A stretch of 64,000 nt of DNA, taken from positions 9,362,001-9,426,000 of the forward strand of contig CM063106.1 of NCBI GenBank assembly GCA_031841125.1, written 5' to 3'. The position numbers and the translations under genes are program-made. Below, piece by piece: positions 45,711 through 57,181 of the stretch. The notes beneath the pieces were generated by a model. The model saw only the letters and a list, made by a program, of their open reading frames with translations. It was not told the origin of the DNA and ran no database searches. This stretch comes from Acanthococcus lagerstroemiae. Taxonomy: Eukaryota; Arthropoda; Insecta; Hemiptera; Eriococcidae. Every line of letters begins with the position of its first letter. Positions within the stretch are counted from its first letter, which is position 1.

Positions 45711-47754
45711 AAAAAGTGGTAATCACGTTAATCTCTGCATTAATTGTGATGTACCTACTGACAAAAAAAAAAAAAAAAGGATAGAACAGCTTTTATAACA
45801 TTTCATACAAACATCGCCGACTATTTTGTAATGTCCAGTTTCCATGACAGGTTGTGCAGCAGTTATGTTTTTTTAAGCTGGAGAAGATTAAATATGTGTA
45901 AACAAATCTATCATAAAAGAGGTTAGTATAACATTGTTTCGTTATAGGCGAGCTAAAAAGTATCTATAGTTAACGAAAGATCATTAAGATTCATATTTTC
46001 AAGATCATGTGCGCCTCCTAAAAAAGGGCAAGAAAATTAGAGATGCGATTAGGGCTCGAGCTACCGCATCAGTGCAACAATCTATCAACTTCGTAGAACG
46101 ATCTAACGAAACCGTCATCGACATGCTACATAATATGCGGTTTATCGAGATTCGTTATTTCGTTTTCATTTTTCCGTCTATCCAAATTAAAAAGCAACCT
46201 ACGCCGTTCGAAAGAAACACATATACACTTTGCATCGACAGAATAAAGGAAGGAAGAAAAAATACCTTATCTACATGAAGTACTAGATGAAGTAATTTAT
46301 CGGTTAAAAATGTTTTATTAAGTTGTTAAATTCTCAGCAATAGCCGCAGACGCAGATAACAGGTTATTCGAACTGTGTAATACTAAACTAAACGTGCTGA
46401 TGGTACATCCATCGGTGGTCTCCAAAATGGGAACCTAGCTCTGTGATATTAGAAAACTGATACATTCGGAATGGGTGCATTCGAAATACGTAGTATAACT
46501 GTATCAGCGAAGATACAGGTATTAAAGCTGTGATTTAATGATCGCTTGGACTTCTCATTTAATTTACTGGGGTGTAAAAAGACACAATTGAAATGAAATC
46601 AGTATACTGCGCTCCTTATACATCGAGTCTTTACAGTCTATAAACAGTGTCCAGTGACATGATCGGACAAAAGTTTTGGGAGAGACTGATTGTTTCCTAA
46701 GTTTCTTGGCTCAGAAATGCTTCACTTTCCACATAAAAGACACTTTCCTTTCACCTATGGTTGCTCATCTTAAAAGAGAAATATTCAAAGAAAGTCGTAG
46801 CGCCCACTGTTTCTTCGGGTACGCCATTGTCCGTGAGGACATACTTGAACTGAGAAACATCACTTCAAGTCACCTGTGGGATAAAAATGTTCTCAATATT
46901 GCTCTTATTTATTGGAGCGTTTTGTTGACAACGTGGACAAGTTCTCCCGCCATTTTCCTCACCTACTTTTTTTTTCAACTCATTTTATTCGTAAATGCGA
47001 GCAACATCGACCCTGTCCATTGATCTTACTGTTAAAAACGCGTAATATTTAATTTAAATAACGTGGCAAAAGAAGCAACTAGCTCGTTAACGAGGGTACG
47101 CGAAACCAAATCCCCCCCCCCCATAGGGTGTCGCAAACCGGACGCGTTAATTCTCGTGTATCGCCTTTACATTCTTTTATCACTCGTAAAGAAGGAATTG
47201 CCGGAGCCTTTTTCATTAATTTGAATATCGGCTCATTAGCAAAGGATGTGCACTTCCCATTGGTGTTTACCGGTTCCGTAGAAACGGCGTGATTTAGAGT
47301 GATTTATGGCAACATGTGTAAGGAGACCAGAGCTACATAGTTTCTGAGAATTTACATTGCACGCCGGTTTTTGCGACTAATTTGAAAAATTCTTCTCTGT
47401 TTTCCGTCGCCGAATGAAGATAGCCGCACATTTACCCCAAAATTGAATTAGGAGAGGAAATTGCTTGTGAACCTCATTTGTTGTAGGTAAGTGGAAGAAC
47501 ACATTTTGAATTAAGGTGATTTTTTAGTTGCTAGCAAATACTTAGTGGTGGCTTCCAAAAGACCGTTGTCGTAGATCGTGTGGACCACGAAAAACTAAAC
47601 CTGACTGTGGGCAGATGACAGTAACAGTACATGAAAGAACTTTTCCGCAAGCTCCTCTTCAGTGTTGCTGGAAAGTGGAAGCATAGACACACCGTGACTT
47701 TCCCCTTCCCCCAAGAAAAACTGAAGGAGGTTACAGAATAGCAGTGCATCTGTA
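45711..47754. other. No gene identified
   Basis: Includes frames at 46009-46278 and 46676-47023 (115 codons). The latter is hydrophobic towards its end, but I recognise no family. A C-run occurs near 47111-47120. Possibly host unique DNA. Confidence 0.35.
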
Positions 47755-48008
47755 CCCGATGAGCAAAATCTCACCAGTTACCCGGGTAACTAAAGGGGAA
47801 CAAGGGTAATCTAAAGGTAACTGAGGGTAACAAATGGGTAACTTTTCCGTCACGTGTAACTAGAGAGTAACTAATCGCGTAGTATCCCGTCAGTTACCCG
47901 GGTAACTAAAGGGGAACAAGGGTAATCTGAGGGTAAGCCGAGGGTAACAAAAGGGTAACTTTTCCGCGGGCAACTGGGTAACTAGAGGGTAACTGATTGC
48001 GCGTCGGG
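47755..48008 (+). mobile_element. GTTACC-rich MITE, dimeric form (copy E)
   Basis: Ends CCCGATGAGCAAAATCTC and TTGCGCGTCGGG, TA on both sides (47753-47754, 48009-48010). Two complete units joined by CGCGTAGTATCCCGTCAG. The clearest dimer: each unit repeats the CAGTTACCCGGGTAACTAAA block and its GGTAAC series. Confidence 0.92.
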
Positions 48009-48738
48009 TAGAGAACATTTTCCGGTTTTGAAGGTAAATGAAGAAAAGATGCGGTGCATCTTCGCTATCTTTTGTCTTTTGAGAAAATACGTATAATTCT
48101 GCTTCTGCTGGTTTCCTTCCCATCCCAAAACAAACCTTCTAAGGCCACTGGTGTAGGTTCACAATTTTTTATTTTTCACTTAAACTAGACGGAAAATACT
48201 TGTTTTTCAGTACCAGAATGAAAAGCCCTTCATTATTATCCTGCTGCTCCCAGTTCCTATATTATAATTTTATACTTTCTAAGGCGGGTTTCAAACAAAA
48301 AAAAATGTTGAACGCTACTCGGGAGAAAATATTGAAATGCGGGTCTTATCGTTTTCAGCTAACGCTGCAAACTCATAATTGTCGTTTTTCGCAATGTTTC
48401 CCTTGTTGCATAATATACTACTAAGTGCAAACGACAAAATTTAATTTTATTCTCGCTGAATTGCGAGTATATAAACGCAAATAGCTGACCTTGAGTAGGA
48501 GGAGCTTATGGGAGTTGGGGTTGACGAGTATTAAAATAGTAATGAAAATTCTTTCATTTGTATACCTTTTTAACTTTTTGGAAAGACTTTCAGCAAAAAG
48601 GGGGGGGGGGGTAAGCCCTACGAGCCTCCCCTATTTACGCCTATGATTGCAAGCTAACCTGGTGTTGATTTATGAATAAATCAGAAGGGAAAATTCAAAT
48701 ACCCGTAAATAGGTATGTGTAGCAGTATGATGAATATC
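48009..48738. other. No gene; left target duplication of the R1 at its end
   Basis: AT-rich; a G-run at about 48601-48611. Ends with the CAGTATGATGAATATC duplication (48723-48738). Confidence 0.45.
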
Positions 48739-49343
48739 GGGCGAAACGTGGCATTCAGCTGACCACGCTTCAGCGATGGACGGAGAGGCTCGCCCAGTCT
48801 TCGAAAGGCGAGTGGACTCGGGAGCTGATCGGCGAGCTCGACCTGTGGTTAGGTAGGAAGCACGGAAGCCTGAACTTCCACCTAACCCAGGTCTTGAGCG
48901 GACACGGCTGCTTCGGGTCATACCTGTACCGGATGGGGTTGGCAGCAAGCGCAGAGTGCACCTATTGTGCAAGCGGAGAGGAGGACACGCCGTGGCATAC
49001 GCTGTTCGAGTGCGACGCCTGGGAGGAGATGAGGCGCGGGGCGGTCATGATTGATCCCGGAGACGGCGTGATCGACCGTCTTGCGCCGGACACCTTCGTC
49101 CCGGAGCTGTTGAGGAGCCGAAGCGGTTGGAACCGGGTGTCGGGTTTCGTTTCGGCCATCATGCGACGGAAGATGGAGGCTGAGTGGTCGAGACAAAGGA
49201 CGCAAGGAGGAGAAGCGGATGTTGCTGCTGCTACTGCGGCGGCGGATACCATCCAGCGAAGCTCGCCCGTAGCACCAGGGCTGGAGCAGAGCTCGCCCGC
49301 AGTGCAAGGGCTGGAGCTTGGAAGAGTCTCACATGATGAGTGA
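48739..49343 (+). pseudogene. R1-like ORF2 C-terminal domain with CCHC finger
   Basis: One frame stays open through the whole truncated piece: LQRWTERLAQSSKGEWTREL, LNFHLTQVLSGHGCFGSYLY, then the finger CTYC-x8-HTLFEC with DAWEEMR, then GWNRVSGFVSAIMRRKMEAE and an Ala/Pro/Ser-rich end. This is the diagnostic R1-clade ORF2 tail, between RT and 3' UTR. No RT is included, so it cannot function. The lack of stops suggests a recent insertion and that an active source exists or existed elsewhere. Confidence 0.9.
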
Positions 49344-49617
49344 GTGAAGAGGAAGAGGCAGCGCGTCCGGCTGCGGGGGACCTGAAATTTCCAGGCGAGT
49401 GCTCTGGGAGCGCGGACCTCGGTCAGTAGGGAACCCCGTGGTGGCCTTGGCAGGACGCGCGCACCGTTCCGGCCAGGAGAAATGGGGGCTCGGGCCCGGC
49501 CCCAAAGCGTTCCCCTCGGTACTGATGCGATGCCCGAAAGGGTAGTTTCCGGTGCCGGGGGTGCGGTGTCTCAGGGGCCACTTTGGCATGCGTGCATCGC
49601 CATACGTTCCACAACAC
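48739..49617 (+). mobile_element. R1-like LINE, 5'-truncated, with 16-bp target duplication
   Basis: Flanked by CAGTATGATGAATATC at 48723-48738 and 49618-49633. It contains the C-terminal coding part (48739-49343) and a ~274-bp GC-rich 3' UTR ending GCATCGCCATACGTTCCACA. The absence of a poly-A tail fits R1-clade elements. Its GC content contrasts sharply with flanks. Confidence 0.94.
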
Positions 49618-49633
49618 CAGTATGATGAATATC

Positions 49634-49879
49634 ATATTACGTACTTCCTAAACTAACAATATTCTTCAAAGTCCTTTCTCAATTCTACTCAGAGCAAGGG
49701 AGTACATTCCTCCCACGTTATCTTCGGATTCGACATTTTATGGTAACTTCAACCATTAGTCGGCAAAATAAAAAATCTTTAATTAGCTCTTTCTTCATGC
49801 ATGAAAAATGTTTGTACAGGATCGGCATTTTCGAACGATTCCCCTCCCCTCGTCCACCAAGGGCTCGCTTAGCACATAA
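49634..49879. other. No gene identified
   Basis: AT-rich spacer. Confidence 0.4.
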
Positions 49880-50587
49880 CCCGATGCCCAATCAGTTACC
49901 CTCTAGTTACCCGTGGAAAAGTTACCCTTTTGCAACCAGGGTTGGCATGTCTGAAACAAATTGTTTAAAAACATGTTTTAAAATAATTAGAAGACTTTTT
50001 TTTCATTCTCATTTTCTTCGAGATTTTTCACTCAGAACTTACAGGGACCGAAATAATTTGTCAAGTACAAATAAACTTCAGAATTTCACACAAAAATTTA
50101 CAACATGATTTGATATTTTGATATCAATGATAATATTATCAATACATTCGTTGGCCCAACGACGGGTATTCTTGCTAACAGTAACTCATTGTGTGACGTC
50201 AGAGTTGAAGGTCGAGTAACGCTAAAGGAACAAAATGGTAAGAAAAAAGGTCGGAAACACGTTTTAAAACAAAGAAAAAAACATTATAACAGCATGTTTT
50301 GGAACAAAAACACACTTGTTTTATTCTTTAAAAAAAAAGGTGTTTTTTTTTTCAACCCTGTCAGCAATTCTCGATTACTCACTGATTACTCTCAGATTAC
50401 CCAGAAACCCATCAGGTACTCTTAGTTGTTCCCCTTTAGTTACCCGGGTAACTGGTGGGATTTTGCACATCCCGATACAGTTACTCATTTGCAACCTATG
50501 GTTACACCCTCAGATTATCCAGAAACCTGTCAGTTACCCTTGGTTCCCTGTAAGTTACTTGGGTAACTGGCGGGATTTTGTGCATCA
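49880..50587 (-). mobile_element. GTTACC-rich MITE, dimer-like copy split by a hAT-like element (copies F/G)
   Basis: Left part 49880-49936 (CCCGATGCCCAATCAGTTAC...). Right part 50361-50587 has two AGTTAC-GGGTAACTGG palindromes and the junction GGGATTTTGCACATCCCGAT. It is more diverged than the other copies, so older. Confidence 0.75.
49937..50360. mobile_element. hAT-like element inside the GTTACC MITE
   Basis: Left end CAGGGTTGGCATG, right end CAACCCTG. Terminal regions share runs such as AAACATGTTTT and AAACACACTTGTTTT in inverted orientation. Flanking 8-mers TTTGCAAC and TCAGCAAT agree at only 5 of 8, so the duplication is uncertain. Confidence 0.5.
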
Positions 50588-50802
50588 GCCATCAGGAAAA
50601 CGTGTATCGCATTATATAGTCAATTGCCGACGTCCCCTACTACCTAGTAGGCGGTACATTGAGAGGACTGGCTCTCTGGTTGGATAGTGCGAAATGGAGA
50701 AACAGGGTTGACTAACATTCAACGGGAAAATATCTACTTCCCTTACCTGTTCCTCTGGCTTCATGTGGTAGGCTATGGCTACGACGCTTTGTGATATATT
50801 AT
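50588..50802. other. Short spacer, nothing recognised
   Basis: No feature identified. Confidence 0.4.
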
Positions 50803-51117
50803 TATAGTCTGTTCCATATAAGAGACTCCTTAACAGAAAGAGAGCATCACACTGAACGCACTTTATATGTTGTGATGTATCCCCTCTCCTCAGTTATTAC
50901 AATCGCAAAAACACGATGAAACATTTAATAATTATTCATAAAAGTAACTTCTGAGCACAGTATAATGAATACGATAATAAGTGAATTTCCTTCTGCACAT
51001 GCATCAAAGCGCTTCAGTCGCCTCAGTGTGAACATTTTCCGTTTCCTCTCCCCTGTGCCGTCGAATCGTGCAGTGACGTCATTTTGTTAAGGAGTCTCTT
51101 ATTTGGAACAGACTATA
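50803..51117. mobile_element. MITE with AGTCTGTTCC ends
   Basis: Left TATAGTCTGTTCCATATAAG and right CTTATTTGGAACAGACTATA are inverted repeats. They continue inward through AGACTCCTTAACA/TGTTAAGGAGTCT for about 33 bp. It shares the outer AGTCTGTTCC with 40135-40482. Non-coding. Confidence 0.82.
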
Positions 51118-51265
51118 GTTTTAGGATTCTTGCTTCGGATAATTTTCCTTTTTGGTTTTTGTTATTTTATTTTCCATTGTTTTTTGAATTGTAATTTTTG
51201 ATATATTTTTTTAAATCTTAATGTTTTGATCCGTGTTCATTTAATGCATTTACAAAATTGTATGA

Positions 51266-51868
51266 TAGAGATGGGCGTTTCTTTTGAAGAGCAAGTTGTT
51301 CACTTACTCTTGCTCACAATTTGGTGAACTTAGTTCTGAACTAGTTCATCTCCCCAAAAAAAGAACAAGAACTAGTTCACGATTCTTGGACCTGGTCAAC
51401 TTGTTCATTCTTTGTTCATCTAAGTTTCTTCTTTTTTCCCTTTTTTTTTTGGGGGGGGGGGGGCTTTTTCTTGTAAGTATATTTCCACTTTCCAGACTTT
51501 AGTTTCAACTTTCATAATGGTTTCAGAGTTATAATTACAAATTATTACATTATCGAATTCTTATTTGATGTTTAAATTTTATCAACAATCTCATAGGATT
51601 TCAATAGGGATTAAAAAAAAGGTGTTTGGACAACAGCCTAGTTTTCAGTTGTAGGCATACCCAAAAGAATTTTTGCTCGCAATTTGTTTGTACAAAAATC
51701 CTATTTTTAAATGAGCAAAACCAAGAGCAAAGGTTCTTTTTATTGGACAAACGATGAACTAGATCAGTTGGAAGACCAAGTGAACAAGAGCAAGAACTAG
51801 TTCACTAAAAATGGAAAAGAACAAGAGCACGAGCAAGTTCATTAAAAAGTGAACAACGCCTATCTCCG
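51266..51868. mobile_element. Foldback element with GAACAAGAACTAGTTC repeats
   Basis: Left AGAGATGGGCGTTTC and right reverse complement GAGATAGGCGTTGTTC. Near both ends are many copies of GAACAAG, AACTAGTTCA and TTGTTCA. A G-run lies at about 51452-51463. Non-autonomous. Confidence 0.65.
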
Positions 51869-51979
51869 GTCGCAATCTTTTTCATTCTAGATCTGATTTT
51901 TTTTTTTAACTTTAGGTGATTTGCTAGCATATTTAGTTTTGAATTTTATTCTGGTCTTTTCTGGTTCTTGATTCCATGC

Positions 51980-52137
51980 AGCGGCGTAGCGTCGGGGCGG
52001 GGGGGGATGTACCCCCTTAATATTTTTACATAGTCCTCTAATATCGGTGATTTTTTAAAAATACCTCAATTTTGGACTTTTTCTTCCTTGAAAACCTTAC
52101 TGTTCCCCCCTTTAGGAAACCCCTAGCAACGCCACTG
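51980..52137 (-). mobile_element. hAT-like MITE, 158 bp
   Basis: TTCCATGC flanks both sides (51972-51979, 52138-52145). Ends are AGCGGCGTAGCG and CAACGCCACTG, one terminal C apparently missing on the left. The interior is the reverse complement of 9366-9655 (CTAATATCGGTGATTTTT, AAATACCTCAATTTT). Confidence 0.8.
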
Positions 52138-52145
52138 TTCCATGC

Positions 52146-52693
52146 GATGTTTTTTTCTCTCTTGATCTTGTCTTGTTCGAGCCATTTTTGTCTAATTTGA
52201 TAGGTACTTCTATTTTGTTTTCTTGGATCTTATTTTAGTTAGTTTGTGGTTTAAATTAGTTAATTTTTGAGTTTAATTATTTTCTTTGGGTGCTTTGTAT
52301 TTTATTTAAGCTTAATATTACAAGTTTCGGTACTTTGTGATAATTTTTGTTTTATTATTCGATTGACGTAAGGTATTAAGTTTTCGATGGCATTGTTTAG
52401 CCTTAACTCGGCGCATTATGGTATTTCCTGGTATTTTTGGTCCTGTTCCGGTTTTCTGTTCCTGATTCGGTTGATTTTATTGTTTTCTCTGATCATAATT
52501 TTAACTCTTTGTGGATCTATGTGATGGTTTTAGAATTTTTGGATCATTCTATGGTTTTTATTTGGCAATTCTTAGTATTTGTTTGTCTTTCTCGAGTTTT
52601 ATTCTGTAAGTTTTGGTATTTCTTGTTGTTATTTAGTGATATATTTCGTTGTTTGGTCTGCATTAGACTGGTTCTAGTCTTTCAATCCTGATT
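52146..52693. other. T-rich DNA, no gene identified
   Basis: Strand-biased T/G-rich sequence. The open frame at 52437-52691 reflects composition and is not credible. Confidence 0.45.
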
Positions 52694-52831
52694 CCCGATG
52701 CGCAAAATCCCACCAGTTACCCGGGTAACTGAAGGGAAACAAGGGTAATCTGAGGGTAATCCGAGGGTAACAAATGGGTAACTTTTCCGTGGATAACTGG
52801 GTAACTAGAGGCTAACTGATTGCGCATCGGG
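52694..52831 (+). mobile_element. GTTACC-rich MITE, 138-bp monomer (copy H)
   Basis: Perfect 12-bp ends CCCGATGCGCAA and TTGCGCATCGGG; flanks are TT/TT. Inside are one CAGTTACCCGGGTAACT palindrome and about eight GGTAAC-like hexamers. The cleanest monomer. Confidence 0.93.
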
Positions 52832-54882
52832 TTCGGTAAAGTTTGTGGTTTTGTGGTCTCCTTATAGTGCAAAACCGGCGTTAGGTGTAGATATAATTAT
52901 ATGTAATAAGCTTGAGTGCTTGAGTTCTAACTACAGTTGGAAAATTTCGACTGCAGAAATTCTACAGTCGGGAAATGGGCTGTACTGAAATTTTCTTTTT
53001 TTTTTTACTCTACAGTCGGGGAAAATTTTTAATGCCAGCCCTGATATAGTGAATTTCAATTTCCTTTACGTTGACTTGACCTTGATTTAAAGATTTTACA
53101 TACAGTGGTCTTGTTTTCGGAAATTTTAGTAAGTCTCGCAGGAATTTGATAGCAGCAGTTCTCATCTGGTAGCAGAACTACTCAGTAACAATATAATATA
53201 TGGTATGAAAAATTAATCGCTCGCAAAAAAATGCTCGGACAAACATTCGATCTCTTTAAATCCTTAAAAAGTACAGCTTTTCAAAGATAGATATTAATTG
53301 AAAACAATTTTATACATTGCGGACTGCTAATATAAATACCTCAAAATTCCTAAAAATTACAGTTCAGTGAAGGTGTATATTAATTGGAAACCATTTTGTG
53401 CCATGTAAGTTCAGGCCTAACAGTGGGGAAATCCTCCCTGGCCCTGTCGTTGTTGGCGTCTGATCTTTTTTCACACTGATTTATTTGTAATCATAATTTT
53501 CCAAAAAGGACCGAAAAAATTGAACAACTTTTTTTCTTGTTTTCCCCCAGATCCGGATTTTCTCCCTACATAGATTACAGAAATGGTTTTTACAGAAATT
53601 TGACGCGCAAATGTTCTCAAAACGACAGTGATCTTTGTTCTTCATGTAAAAGAATAGAAAAAAATCGTTATTTTTACAATCTATTAAATTTTTGGGTTTG
53701 ATAGTGTTCGTACGTGTATCACAGTCGACTGTTGTGGTCCTAGTGAGCTATTCAACTGCCAATTTCAGTTGTTTTGGGTCTTCATTTGCTATATACTTCG
53801 GTCATTTTCATTTGCAACTAATTGGTTTTGAGTTGTTCGTCTTGATTTAATTTTTTCAGTCTTCTGAATTGAAACGCATCTAATTGAGGAAGTTTGAGTG
53901 ACCGCCTCTTCTTCGCCGAAACCCTCGAAATGATTGGATTTATCCTAAAATAAGAGTAATGAAGACCATGCGAGCACGGAATTTTTTCGGTCCGTTTTCT
54001 TGAAACCCCCTCCACTGACCACTGTTTCAGTTTCTTTGTAGTATTTAGAGTGCACAGATCTGTGGAAACGAAAACGTTTCGCTGGATTTCAAAAATTTGA
54101 ATAATACTACTGAGCAGTATAAAGGAAAAGCGCATTAACCGATCACGTCGGCATCTCCAATTCATATTTATGTTCATTTTGCGAAACCCTGCGCGCGGAC
54201 TGTGCGATGATTATGATAAAAGAATGTATTACACCCGCTACAGTTACTCCGGGCAGAACGCATTTACATACAGGGCATCGTAATTTACTTTTGGAAAGAT
54301 AGTACATTATATTGTAAAAGGTGTGTCCGAATAACAGCAGAAAGTTCTGAACGATTTTGTGGTTATAAACTACATCGGATATGGAGAGAAGCTGGTCCGA
54401 GTTATCGCATGCGCCGGATGGAATCTTATGATCGCTGGCACAGCGGGGGCCGCGGTCGTCATAAAACGCTGAATTCGAAGGCGCGATGATTATATTTGTA
54501 AATACGGCCCGCAATTAGCAGGTAAAAATCGAAAATTGGCCTGATCGATACTCAAGACTCTAGTTTTTAAGTGGAACCATCGATCATTGCCGATCATTTC
54601 TTATATTGTACTTAACCATGAAGGCGCATTCCGAAAATGATATACAAGTACCGAAACTACTAGGGAGTGGGGCTGACAGAGTCAAATTTGTTGAGTGAGA
54701 ACACAATTTTTCCAACTTGCGAATGCAAGGTTTGGCTGTCGGAACACTATTGTCAAATTTGCTGACTGACAAACACACGTTTGGTGGGCTCTCCCAATCA
54801 CTCCTTTCAGTACGTTTCTGAAAACATATTATTTTACGTTTAAGCTGCCCAGATATGAAATTCGGCCATTGTGATGGCGTCA
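52832..54882. other. No gene identified
   Basis: AT-rich; a repeated CTACAGTCGGG motif near 52967 and 53012. The frame at 54143-54514 (minus) includes CPVCKC but nothing else family-like. The CG-richer part at 54140-54500 might be host DNA. Confidence 0.35.
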
Positions 54883-55412
54883 CGTTGTGGTCATTCAGTA
54901 ACGTGCCTGCTTCGCAATTCTTGCGTCTCTCGGGTTCGAGTACGACCAACGCCGGAAAGCTAGTGATATTTGAATATCCCCACTAATATCCTAACGAAAA
55001 CAGCGACTACAGTATGAACCAAGGTAGAAACATGGCGCGTACTGTAACACCTGCCAGTTCATTCGAACAAGGCATTACAGTCGCAGGGCGTGTTGCCACC
55101 AGATCAGAAAGATTGGTACTGTGCGTGTGCACGTCGTGGACATCTCACTCAGCGTCGTGAAACACGTGGCTAGTAAGCGAACTGCGGCTACACACTTTTC
55201 GGCACAGAGAAGGAAAACTCTAATGCAACAAAACCACGGGGAAATTAACGGCAAACTACCACGACTAACCTGCTCAGAAGAGTCGCGTGTCAGAACTGTG
55301 ACCGCCAACTTCCGGTATCGGATACGGTGCCTGAAGAAGAAGATGGCTCTGGCCTCGCCAAGAGTCTTAGGTCATGACCTAAGCTAAGCCGAATGATGAT
55401 GATTGAATTCTA
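54883..55412 (+). mobile_element. tRNA-derived SINE, family 2, longer copy
   Basis: Head TGGTCATTCAGTAACGTGCC with B-box-like CGGGTTCGAGT, then AAGCTAGTGATATTTGAATA and the ~400-bp body shared in reverse with 35650-36102. The 3' part (GGATACGGTGCCTGAAGAAG) ends in a GATGATGATTG microsatellite-like tail. Confidence 0.8.
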
Positions 55413-57173
55413 AAATATTCATTTTGTACAACTTTTATAATATATCAATGAAGCTGATAACCGTGAATATTATTTTGTCTGTCGGCTCTAGATTCACAAG
55501 TTTTATTTTTGACAGAGGATGGGAGACAGAGGGCGGGGAGAGGTTTTTAACACTGCAAGAAATATTAAAGCTTGTTGAGATACAGGCAGCAATACATATA
55601 AATTGTAACAAAATGGATGGATTCATAAATTTCTTAATTTCTGTAGTAAACTTTTTTGTGTTCAAACTATGTTTCTCAGTGTTTTTTTTTCTGAATTGCT
55701 CCCTTTCAAAGTAAGTATGGTTTCTTTAATTTTCAGAATTTCTCTAGACACTGTATTCTTTGCTCTGTTCAGTTCCATACTGTCGGACTCTGTATGTCAA
55801 TTAAGAGAGCGCACTGAAATTTCAACATTTTTCGTAACCAAAAAATGCCCGATATTTGAGATTTAAAATGTGTTGCTGTAGCAAACCCGGTTAATATGGA
55901 GAGTTAAAAGTATGTGTTTATGGTATTATAGAGAAGCGTTAATTTATCTGGTATTTTTCATTCTAAACCGTAAATTTTGACCGAAATAGCCAAAAGATGA
56001 CCACAGTGGGGCATAAGTTAATACTGCCCAATAGAGCTCAAAATGTAGAATGAATTTTTTGAACTATACAACTTTCGGAAGTAGAAGCGTAGATCATAAA
56101 TCTTTTTGAAAGAAGGACCACCACGAACAACGGTCAGAAGGGTACGGGGAAAAAATGAAAAATTACTAGAGGTGGAAGGAAAAACCAAAATTTTTCCTAC
56201 CTGGAACCCCACGGACAAACATTTTGGGTTATTTTATTTCTGACTGAAGACGTAGAATCAAACAAACTATGTTTCAAAATGTTTCAAATTTTCCAAATAC
56301 AGGTCACTGATTTTCCAACGAAAAGCTACTGTCAAACCTTTCAGTAGAAGGCTTCCCAATCCTCCGTCCTTTGACATGCTTCCGCCAACAGCATAATGAA
56401 AAATTTGAAATTATTGTACCAGATTGGACACCTAACGGGTTTGTTCACTTCGTTTCTAATTTATATTTTATATTCATAAAATTAGTGAGTAAATTTAAAA
56501 ATCAATAAGAATAATATAATTTTTGTCACTACATCGCCGATGTGGATGAATCCAAATGACCAAACTGGTTTAGCAATCATTGAAGCAAAACACCATTTTT
56601 ACTAGACTGGAGTGCCGGACATGTCAGAAGAAAACCTCGCAGCAACGCGTCGAAAAATACCGTCGTAAAAATAAAATTTAGTGTTACAATCGCTAATGAA
56701 AATCTGAATATTATTACTGGATTTCTGGTTCAACAGAAAATCGGTCGTATCATTTGTTGAAATTAACCGCGGTCCAGTAATAATAGTATTGAGCAATCGC
56801 TTAAAAAACGCGAATGTGAAATAGATTGTATATTTTTCTTCTTTTTTTTCAGCGTGATCCTGTATAATTTGAATTATTAGGCAGGCACTAATCATAAATT
56901 AAACGGTAAATTATAATTTCAGGACGTTTGTATAATTTGTAGAGACTATATTACCAGTTCAGAACGTGTTTTCGAAGTTCACAGTCAGCAGACAACGCAT
57001 CGGTAACACATAATTGTGCGTACGAATCATTGAACCTGTTTCCCTGTAATTATATCACTTTTCGATTCAGAATTGGGCATCGAACAAGTGAATTTTTGAG
57101 TTGAGATGCAGTATTACAGCGTTACTGAGAATGAAATTACTCAACTAGAAAATATTAACCTCCGCCGTTATTG
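55413..57173. other. No gene identified
   Basis: AT-rich DNA with short frames only. Confidence 0.4.
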
Positions 57174-57181
57174 ATCACATT

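Noticed and set aside
46676..47023. 115-codon frame with a hydrophobic end
   Set aside because: No family resemblance; AT-rich codons give hydrophobic stretches by chance.
52437..52691. 84-codon Phe/Val/Leu-rich frame as a membrane protein
   Set aside because: Composition follows the T-rich strand; no start context or conservation.
54143..54514. Minus-strand frame with CPVCKC
   Set aside because: A single CxxC-type pair without further zinc ligands in a recognisable spacing is weak evidence.
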